Shown here: positions 14,384 to 20,376 of the stretch, in pieces | Layout of the letters: every line of letters starts with the position of its first letter | Numbering within the stretch: the stretch's first letter is position 1 | Source: Roseburia sp. CAG:309 | GTDB taxonomy: Bacteria; Bacillota; Clostridia; Lachnospirales; Lachnospiraceae | DNA: 22,760 nucleotides | Direction: 5' to 3' | NCBI GenBank assembly: GCA_000434115.1 | Contig: FR894085.1 | Location: 1,177 to 23,936, forward strand | Notes under the pieces: generated by a model | The model's database searches: none | Seen by the model: only the letters and a program-made list of their open reading frames with translations | What the model was told of the DNA's origin: nothing | Position numbers and translations under genes: made by a program

Positions 14384-15727
14384 ATGGAACGATTTATCTT
14401 AGAAAAATTATTGGACTGGAAAAACTCTCCCTATCGGAAACCTTTGATTTTAAAAGGAGTACGGCAGGTTGGAAAGACTTGGATTTTGAAGGAGTTTGGA
14501 AGGCGTTATTATGATAATACGGCGTATTTCAATTTTGATGAAAATGAGGAATACAAACAATTTTTTGAAACGACAAAAGATGTGGAACGCATTTTGCAAA
14601 ATTTGATGCTTGCCAGCGGGCAGAAAATCATACCGGAGCGTACTCTTATCATTTTTGATGAAGTACAGGACTGCCCCAAAGTTATAAATTCCATGAAATA
14701 TTTTTGTGAAAATGCGCCACAGTACCATATTGCCTGTGCCGGGTCTTTGCTTGGAATTGCATTGGCAAAACCATCTTCTTTTCCTGTTGGAAAAGTAAAT
14801 TTTATGCAAATTAATCCTATGACTTTTTCTGAATTTTTGATTGCCAATGGGGACGAAAATCTTTTTGCGTATATGAAAAGCGTAAATGCGATTGAGCCGA
14901 TTCCGGATGCCTTTTTTAATCCCTTGTACGAAAAATTGAAAATGTACTATGTGACGGGAGGAATGCCGGAATCTGTGTTGATGTGGACAGAAGCACGGGA
15001 TGTTTCGGCTATGCAGGAAGTACTGTCAGCCATTATTGGAGCATATGAGCGTGATTTTGCCAAACACCCGAATGTCAATGCGTTTCCTAAGATATCTTTG
15101 GTTTGGAAATCGGTTCCATCACAGCTGGCAAAAGAAAATAAAAAGTTTATTTATAAAGTTGTAAAAAAGGGGGCGCGGGCACGCGAATATGAAGATGCTC
15201 TGCAGTGGTTAGTGGATGCAAGACTGGTTCATAAAGTTTACCGCAGTGCAGCTCCGAATTTGCCGCTGGCTGCATGTGATGATCTTTCCGCTTTCAAAAT
15301 TTATTTGGTCGATGTGGGACTGCTTCGCCGGCTGGCTCAGCTGGCACCTACGGCGTTTGGCGAAGGAAACCGTTTGTTTACAGAGTTTAAAGGTGCACTG
15401 ACAGAAAATTTTGTGCTGCAGACATTGATTACGCAGTTTGAAGTAACGCCACGTTATTGGACGCAGAATAATCCTCCTTATGAAGTGGATTTCCTGATTC
15501 AAAGAGAGAATGATATTTTTCCGATCGAAGTAAAATCAGAAGCCAATACATCCGGCAGGAGTCTCAAAAAATTCAAAGAGCTGTTTTCGGATAAAGTAAA
15601 ACTGCGTGTCCGATTTTCGTTGAATAATTTGAAACTGGATGATGATGTATTAAATATTCCGCTATTTATGGCGGATGAGGCAGACAGACTTATCGGTCTG
15701 GCGTTGGAACAACAGAGAAAAAAGTAA
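14384..15727 (+). CDS. AAA-type ATPase with DUF4143 domain
   Basis: A 447-residue cytoplasmic ATPase of the AAA_14/DUF4143 group, widespread in gut bacteria and archaea and of unsettled function. Walker A is LKGVRQVGKTW (23-33) and Walker B is TLIIFDEVQD (87-96); a sensor-like CAGSLLGIAL (118-127) follows. The C-terminal DUF4143 part (about 200-430) holds YEVDFLIQRENDIFPIEVKS (366-385), with Asp369, Glu382 and Lys384 arranged like a PD-(D/E)XK nuclease core. This suggests a nuclease-like fold. GAGGTGG (14373-14379) lies 4 bases before ATG 14384; a TTG one codon upstream is the alternative start. It has its own promoter. Such genes are often gained by transfer, but base use here does not stand out strongly. 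Confidence 0.9.
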   Translation: MERFILEKLLDWKNSPYRKPLILKGVRQVGKTWILKEFGRRYYDNTAYFNFDENEEYKQFFETTKDVERILQNLMLASGQKIIPERTLIIFDEVQDCPKVINSMKYFCENAPQYHIACAGSLLGIALAKPSSFPVGKVNFMQINPMTFSEFLIANGDENLFAYMKSVNAIEPIPDAFFNPLYEKLKMYYVTGGMPESVLMWTEARDVSAMQEVLSAIIGAYERDFAKHPNVNAFPKISLVWKSVPSQLAKENKKFIYKVVKKGARAREYEDALQWLVDARLVHKVYRSAAPNLPLAACDDLSAFKIYLVDVGLLRRLAQLAPTAFGEGNRLFTEFKGALTENFVLQTLITQFEVTPRYWTQNNPPYEVDFLIQRENDIFPIEVKSEANTSGRSLKKFKELFSDKVKLRVRFSLNNLKLDDDVLNIPLFMADEADRLIGLALEQQRKK

Positions 15728-15773
15728 GAGCAGTGCAGCAAATTTTATTGCTCATCATACAAGGAGGTTCTTC

Positions 15774-16934
15774 GTGATAAATAGAAAATTAACAGCAATC
15801 GTATTTGCAGTGTGCGCGTGTTTGTGCCTGTTATCACAAAAAGATACGGCAGCAGCAAAAAAGAATTATACGGTTTCGCCGGATGCGAAGGTATTGGGGC
15901 GGTACGCAAAAAGTCAGGACTTAAATAAGCAGACAAAACATTATTTTATGCTGCGTTATTATATGGATCAACTGGAAAAAAATGGGGGAGGAACGCTGAC
16001 GCTGAAAAAGGGAACCTACTCCATAACGAACATTTTATATGTGCCGTCCAATGTGACGATCCGCTTGAAAGACGGAGTCCGGATCGTGAAGACGACAAAT
16101 GTCGGTAAGGCGAGGTTTCAACCGGCGGAAGGCATTTTTCAGGTGGTGCCGTACCGGTTGAGCCAGAAAAAACGAAAGGGAAAAGGGTACAGCGGTTCCC
16201 ACGATGTTAAATTTATCGGAGAGGGAAATGCGACGATCGATCTGAAATACGTGATGAATTCCAAAGTAATTGTTACGGCACACTGTAAAAATGTGGAAAT
16301 TCAGGGAATCCGGTTTCTGCATATGAATACGGGACATTTTTTGGAAGTGGATGCTTCTAAAAATTTGACAGTCAGAAACTGCACATTTTCAGGCGTGGCT
16401 GCGAAATCGCCGTATACGAAAGAGGCGATCAACATCGATGTGCCGGATCCGAATACAGGCGGGGTGAATTTAAGGTGGAGCAGTCTGGATAAGACGCCCG
16501 ATGTGGATGTGACGATTGAAAACTGTATCTTTTCAAATCTTCAGAGGGGGATTGGAAGCCACAAATATTCGCAGAAAAAAGCGGGTGGGAAATGGGCTGT
16601 CAATTGTTATCATGAAAATATCTGTATCCGTAATAATACGTTTACCAATATGAAAGACACCGGGATATTTATGCTTAATTGGAAAAATGTGACAGTTGAG
16701 ACGAATACATTTGCAAACTGTAATCTGTGTATGAATTTCCGCGGAACGCAGGCACCGGTCAATCTGATCCAAAATGACTTTGGCACATCGACGGTGGTGC
16801 AGACATTTGCGAAAGACAGACTTTATTATATGGGATATAAGTCTCCCGGCAAAGGCAGCTGTTATGCACCAATCTACAACCAGCTTGGTTTTGAGACGCT
16901 GCAGCAGCTGTTAGATATCAATAATGCGTCGTAA
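15774..16934 (+). CDS. Secreted right-handed beta-helix (pectate-lyase-like) protein
   Basis: A 386-residue exported protein. A signal peptide (about 1-28: INRKLTAIVFAVCACLCLLS, then AAA) is followed by a pectate-lyase-superfamily opening, NGGGTLTLKKGTYSITNILY (70-89), then V-x-I-R-L-K-D-G. Repeated beta-helix rungs follow, such as CKNVEIQGIRFLHMN, SKNLTVRNCTFSGV, DVDVTIENCIFSNL, ENICIRNNTFTNM and WKNVTVETNTFANC. This is the fold of polysaccharide lyases and GH28-type hydrolases, so it may cleave or bind a glycan outside the cell. No catalytic triad could be assigned. The start is GTG 15774 because AAGGAGG (15761-15767) lies 6 bases upstream. It follows the ATPase gene by 46 bases with no terminator, so the two may share a transcript. 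Confidence 0.82.
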   Translation: MINRKLTAIVFAVCACLCLLSQKDTAAAKKNYTVSPDAKVLGRYAKSQDLNKQTKHYFMLRYYMDQLEKNGGGTLTLKKGTYSITNILYVPSNVTIRLKDGVRIVKTTNVGKARFQPAEGIFQVVPYRLSQKKRKGKGYSGSHDVKFIGEGNATIDLKYVMNSKVIVTAHCKNVEIQGIRFLHMNTGHFLEVDASKNLTVRNCTFSGVAAKSPYTKEAINIDVPDPNTGGVNLRWSSLDKTPDVDVTIENCIFSNLQRGIGSHKYSQKKAGGKWAVNCYHENICIRNNTFTNMKDTGIFMLNWKNVTVETNTFANCNLCMNFRGTQAPVNLIQNDFGTSTVVQTFAKDRLYYMGYKSPGKGSCYAPIYNQLGFETLQQLLDINNAS

Positions 16935-16948
16935 AAAGGACGCTGTCC
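16933..16948 (-). terminator. Short hairpin with T5 tail after the Nudix remnant
   Basis: On the - strand GGAC-AGC-GTCC is followed by TTTTT. The stem is only 4 bp, so it is at best a weak terminator for transcripts coming through the Nudix remnant from the GGDEF gene. Confidence 0.35.
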
Positions 16949-16959
16949 GTAGGCTGCGG

Positions 16960-17160
16960 TTATTCTTCAATGACCGATTTGACCAGCTGCCACGCAATAC
17001 TTCCCTCGCGCAGAAGCGATAAAGCATCTTCAAAACGAATCCATTTCGCGGACAACGGTTTCTTCCGCGGATTCTCCGAGTTTCATAATGCCGGCGACAC
17101 AAACGTATTTGGTTGTGGAAACATAGTTTTGGCGTAAGAGTGCGATTTCCTGCTTTATTG
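16960..17160 (-). pseudogene. Deleted Nudix hydrolase (NudC-like) remnant
   Basis: Two protein pieces of one family sit on the - strand in different frames. The first reads AIKQEIALLRQNYVSTTKYV, then CVAGIMKLGESAEETVVRE, i.e. the strand before the Nudix box and its first half (GESAEETVVRE). It is then cut. The second, one frame over, reads WIRFEDALSLLREGSIAWQL followed by VKSVIEE and a stop (16962-16960), the usual C-terminal helix of NAD+ diphosphatase-like Nudix enzymes. The middle (second half of the Nudix box and the segment after it) and the N-terminal part are missing. The remnant begins inside the last codons of the GGDEF gene, so that gene now abuts or overlaps it. Not functional. Confidence 0.75.
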
Positions 17161-18123
17161 CAATGTATCGTAGTAACGTTTTTTGTCCTCGTACATTTTG
17201 GTGTCAGCGTATTTAAGCAGTGTTTCAAAAGAGGCATTGTGGTGTTCACAAAATTCCACACCGAAAGAAAGGCTGACAGAACCGTTGGCCGTGAGGTCAC
17301 GAAGGCGTGTACAGCGGTGGGACATATCTTCCTTGGAAATTTTTGTCAAAACCACAGCAAACTCATCCCCGCCGATGCGGTAGACATTTTCGCTGCCAAA
17401 ACATTCACAGAGTATCTGTGCGGCGTCGCAGATGTACTGATCCCCTGCGAGATGTCCTTTGGTGTCATTCATCCGTTTCAAACCATTGAGGTCACACATG
17501 ACGATGCCGATGGACTGCGAGGCATCAAAATGATTGTCATACGCCCAGGACAAGGCAGTGCGGTTTTTGCAGCCGGTAAGCGGATCGTGGATGGCACTTT
17601 TTTCCAGCTCATTGGAATAATCGCGCAGACGGATCATCATGGAGATGACAAACTCCATCATATTGATTAACATGGAAATATTATCCATATACTTGGCAGG
17701 GGGATTGTCCACGCCGTAAAAACCGATATACCTTCCGTTGATCTCGATTGGGCCGGTAACAAGTGTCCGGATGCCCTGCGGCTTCAGCAGATGATACAAA
17801 GCATCGCTGGTATTGCGGTATTCTTCCATGTCATAGATCATAATATTATGAGATTTTTCATATTCGACAAACCAGGTATCGAGCATACCTTCGTAAGGGA
17901 CATTCTGCAGATTGTCAATTTCTGCGGGAACCCCTTCCTGGCAATACTCATACGTGTTTGAATAGGTGCCATCCAAATTGTCCTCAAAAATATAAGCACG
18001 ATCCGAATGCAGATTATCGCATATATATTGTAAAATCTGATTGATGATGCGGCTTGGAGACTCTGCGGAAGAGGCGAAGCGTATCATCTCGGTAATAAAT
18101 TCTTCGTGATTGATTTTCTCCAT
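17155..18123 (-). CDS. Diguanylate cyclase, GAF-like sensor plus GGDEF
   Basis: Makes c-di-GMP from two GTP. The 322-residue soluble protein has an N-terminal GAF-like sensory domain (about 8-165), recognisable from DRAYIFEDNLDGTYSNTYEY, VTGPIEINGRYIGFYGVDNP and the preceding LKPQGIRTL. A short linker helix leads to a GGDEF domain (about 175-318). The active-site signature is intact (YRIGGDEFAVVL, GGDEF 251-255), as are HDPLTGCKNRTAL, MCDLNGLKRMNDTKGHLAGD and LSFGVE. No RxxD inhibitory site precedes GGDEF. There is no membrane helix, so the signal is probably intracellular. Its own promoter lies 50-78 bases upstream, after the HD-GYP gene. The stop overlaps the Nudix remnant. Confidence 0.93.
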   Translation of the reverse strand: MEKINHEEFITEMIRFASSAESPSRIINQILQYICDNLHSDRAYIFEDNLDGTYSNTYEYCQEGVPAEIDNLQNVPYEGMLDTWFVEYEKSHNIMIYDMEEYRNTSDALYHLLKPQGIRTLVTGPIEINGRYIGFYGVDNPPAKYMDNISMLINMMEFVISMMIRLRDYSNELEKSAIHDPLTGCKNRTALSWAYDNHFDASQSIGIVMCDLNGLKRMNDTKGHLAGDQYICDAAQILCECFGSENVYRIGGDEFAVVLTKISKEDMSHRCTRLRDLTANGSVSLSFGVEFCEHHNASFETLLKYADTKMYEDKKRYYDTLQ

Positions 18124-18172
18124 AGTTCACCACTATTCCTTTTCTGTTGTATATTACATATAATTATATTTC

Positions 18173-18201
18173 ATTATACCATACTTAATGTGGTATAACA
18201 A
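18173..18201 (-). promoter_or_regulatory. GGDEF gene promoter with an inverted repeat in the spacer
   Basis: On the - strand TTGTTA (18201-18196), a 17-base spacer and a perfect TATAAT (18178-18173). A perfect 7-bp inverted repeat TATACCA/TGGTATA (18175-18181 and 18191-18197, 9-base spacing) covers the inner edges of both elements, an arrangement typical of a repressor operator. Confidence 0.75.
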
Positions 18202-18206
18202 ATGAT

Positions 18207-19886
18207 TTATTTGTGAATTTCAAACACATTTTCAATCTCCTCGATGTGTGCGAGAAAAATATCCGTGATAACCGGATCAAAATGTGTACCGCGGCTTTCT
18301 TTGAGTATTGCAATGGATTTTTCCTTTGAAAAGCCTTCCTTGTAATGACGAGTTGACCGAAGGGCATCGTACACGTCTGCGACCGCCATGATCCGGGCGG
18401 AAAGGGGGATGGAGTCGCCGGACAGACCGTCCGGATAGCCGGTCCCGTCATATTTTTCATGATGATACAGTGCCATGTCATGGGCGATCTGAAAATATTC
18501 ATCGCTCTCGACGCCCTTCAGGGTTTCGTCTAAAATGCGGGCGCCCTCTACCGGATGCATTTTCATGATCGCAAATTCTTCATCCGTAAGTTTTCCCTTT
18601 TTCTGTAAAATAGAATCCGGGATGGAGATCTTTCCGATGTCATGCAGGTGGGCGGCGTCGGTTACCATTTCTGCGTATTCATTTGTCATCTGCGAAGAAA
18701 AACGCGCATCTTTCAGCATCGCCTGGGTAAGGACATTGACAAAGTTGCCGGTGTTTTTAATGTGTAATCCGGTGACACCGTCGCGTGCTTCAATGATGGT
18801 AGCAAAACTTCCGATCAAACTTCGCTGCATGGCAATGACTTTCTTTGTTTTTCTTGCAACGTCTGTCTGGAGACGCTCCGTATAATAATACCGGTCCGTG
18901 ATTTCCGTTAAAATGATCATGGAACCGTGTTTTATGTCATCGTGGTAAATTTCCCGCAGAGAGCCTTCGTACACACATTTTTCGTAAACTTCATGATGGG
19001 TGCTGGCGTCACGGGTTGTGACAAAGATAAGTTCGCCGGCTTTGATCTGCTCCCGGATAAAGTCGAGAGGATCCGGGTGCGTCTTGGCGGCAAACATCAA
19101 AAGGTGCTGTGCGCGGTCGTTTGTATAGGTGATCTGATTGTCGTAATCCAGGACGATCAGTCCGTCTTTCATATGCTCGACGGCTTCTTCTTTTGCCAGT
19201 TTTATCGAATCAAAAAGTTTGTACCGCTTGATTAGTTGTTCCAAAAGGATCGTACAGATAATATAAGCAGGTACCGTCGAATCGTAGCCGCCGGTAAGGT
19301 TGAAAAGGAATGCCAGAAGCCCTAGGATACAGGATACCAGCATGAGGATCAGAAGCAGCACCTGTCTGTGGATAAGACGGGAGTTGTGCAGCGCGGAAAA
19401 GCGTATACACGCAAAAAACATATGGATAATATAAAAGGCAAAAAAGGCAGTATACAGTTTATAGATCAGTCCGTGCGACAGGATCAGGTGCGGAAACAAA
19501 CCGGAAGTTGTATAAGAAATATGACTGTAAAATAACGTATTATAATCGCATGTCATAACTAAAACGGAGATAAAAGAAGCGAGGGAAAATAGAATCCGCT
19601 TTGCCCATCTGGGAACCGAAAAACCGCAGTATTCCATGACAAAAATATACATCAGATAGAGGATGTACGGTTTTGCCAGATAGCTCATGCGAACCCCCAT
19701 GAGAGCAGTTTCTTTGGTCGATGCGGCAATTTCTAATGTATAGCCGAAATTGTTTATCAGGATAGACCCTACAAGAAGCAGTAAAAGCGTTTGAAATTTG
19801 GATGGGTGCTGTCTGCTGATGTGAATCAATTCGTAAAACATAAACACAATTCCCAGACATTGTAAAATAAGTAATGTGTAATACAT
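18207..19886 (-). CDS. Membrane HD-GYP phosphodiesterase with 7TM and PAS domains
   Basis: Predicted to degrade c-di-GMP. The 559-residue protein has seven N-terminal membrane helices (about 3-22, 31-50, 68-86, 97-113, 133-157, 175-197, 204-218), like the 7TM sensor of some histidine kinases. A PAS-like domain follows (about 232-330: DGLIVLDYDNQITYTNDRAQ, then MIILTEITDRY), then a coiled linker and the HD-GYP domain (about 350-559). The metal-binding HD is in AAHLHDIGKISIPD (His415, Asp416), and the signature HHEKYDGTGYPDG (475-487) is complete, with RIMAVADVYDAL following. This indicates an active enzyme. GGAGG lies 5-6 bases before the ATG. The promoter and a structured leader lie upstream; the GGDEF gene with the opposite activity is next downstream. 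Confidence 0.94.
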   Translation of the reverse strand: MYYTLLILQCLGIVFMFYELIHISRQHPSKFQTLLLLLVGSILINNFGYTLEIAASTKETALMGVRMSYLAKPYILYLMYIFVMEYCGFSVPRWAKRILFSLASFISVLVMTCDYNTLFYSHISYTTSGLFPHLILSHGLIYKLYTAFFAFYIIHMFFACIRFSALHNSRLIHRQVLLLILMLVSCILGLLAFLFNLTGGYDSTVPAYIICTILLEQLIKRYKLFDSIKLAKEEAVEHMKDGLIVLDYDNQITYTNDRAQHLLMFAAKTHPDPLDFIREQIKAGELIFVTTRDASTHHEVYEKCVYEGSLREIYHDDIKHGSMIILTEITDRYYYTERLQTDVARKTKKVIAMQRSLIGSFATIIEARDGVTGLHIKNTGNFVNVLTQAMLKDARFSSQMTNEYAEMVTDAAHLHDIGKISIPDSILQKKGKLTDEEFAIMKMHPVEGARILDETLKGVESDEYFQIAHDMALYHHEKYDGTGYPDGLSGDSIPLSARIMAVADVYDALRSTRHYKEGFSKEKSIAILKESRGTHFDPVITDIFLAHIEEIENVFEIHK

Positions 19887-20029
19887 AGTTCCTCCGTGGG
19901 TATGATAATCCCTTTTTATTATATATCCTGAACTCGCACTTCGTGCTTTCTTGTCGGTTATACCGGCTGTTCAATCAATAATGGCACCAGAAAATAAATG
20001 CCTGCTTTTCAGTCGCTTGTTTTTCTTAT
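19887..20029 (-). promoter_or_regulatory. Structured 5' leader of the HD-GYP mRNA
   Basis: The promoter at 20036-20064 predicts about 140 untranslated bases. On the - strand, TGAAC (19973-19969) and GTTCA (19933-19929) can close a junction that contains two small hairpins, CGGT-ATA-ACCG (19965-19955) and GCAC-GAA-GTGC (19946-19936). Upstream, GGCA/TGCC and similar pairings are possible. It does not match the c-di-GMP riboswitch cores I know. A second TATAAT-like sequence near 19920 could instead give a short leader. Confidence 0.35.
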
Positions 20030-20035
20030 GTGCTC

Positions 20036-20064
20036 ATTATATCATAAAATGAAGTGCATGACAA
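20036..20064 (-). promoter_or_regulatory. Promoter of the HD-GYP gene
   Basis: On the - strand TTGTCA (20064-20059), a 17-base spacer and a perfect TATAAT (20041-20036). Its -35 directly touches the -35 of the divergent promoter at 20065. Confidence 0.8.
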
Positions 20065-20093
20065 TTTACAAATCAGGATAAATACGGTATGAT
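20065..20093 (+). promoter_or_regulatory. Promoter of the 52-aa membrane peptide gene
   Basis: TTTACA (20065-20070), a 17-base spacer and TATGAT (20088-20093). Transcription would start near 20100, about 30 bases before the ATG. Confidence 0.75.
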
Positions 20094-20129
20094 ATTGTCG
20101 AATAAATACGAAGAAGGAGAAGAGATACT

Positions 20130-20288
20130 ATGTTTTGCGAGAAAAAAGCGCAGAACTTTATCGCAGCACTCATTTTAATTGGTGGACAAGCTCTGGTAGC
20201 AGCCCTTTTTACAATTGATAAATTTAAAAATGCCGGATTTGAAATCCAGATCACAGAACTTGATGCAACGATCAATGCGATGAAATAG
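20130..20288 (+). CDS. Small 52-aa membrane protein, unknown
   Basis: A short gene with a full expression unit: promoter (20065-20093), ribosome binding site AAGGAG (20114-20119) ten bases before ATG 20130, a stop at 20286-20288 and a strong hairpin terminator 36 bases on. The peptide has a short charged head (MFCEKKAQ), one membrane helix (about 9-29: NFIAALILIGGQALVAALFT) and a soluble tail with an amphipathic look (IDKFKNAGFEIQITELDATI...). The Gly-Gly-Gln in the helix could mediate helix packing. It belongs to no family I recognise. It is divergent from the HD-GYP gene and convergent with the chemotaxis receptor gene, which suggests but does not prove a link to signalling. Confidence 0.75.
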   Translation: MFCEKKAQNFIAALILIGGQALVAALFTIDKFKNAGFEIQITELDATINAMK

Positions 20289-20324
20289 AAATCCAGATTA
20301 AAACCTTATCTTTTTAAACTAATG

Positions 20325-20362
20325 AGAGCCTTGGGAATAAGATTCATTTCCAAGGCTCTTTT
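20325..20362. terminator. Strong bidirectional terminator
   Basis: AGAGCCTTGG (20325-20334) pairs perfectly with CCAAGGCTCT (20350-20359), extended by GAA/TTT, and is followed by TTTT (20359-20362). It ends the small-peptide transcript and, from the other side, probably the chemotaxis receptor transcript. Confidence 0.88.
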
Positions 20363-20376
20363 AGAAGTGGTATAAA

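Noticed and set aside
17113..17670. A 185-codon + strand frame opposite the GGDEF gene
   Set aside because: Shadow of the GGDEF domain coding strand with no independent support.
19540..19974. A 144-codon - strand frame overlapping the start of the HD-GYP gene
   Set aside because: It begins in the leader and overlaps a well-supported gene in another frame; no ribosome binding site and no motif.
19887..20029. c-di-GMP riboswitch (GEMM-I or GEMM-II) before the HD-GYP gene
   Set aside because: The conserved core bases of both classes were not found; only generic short hairpins are present.
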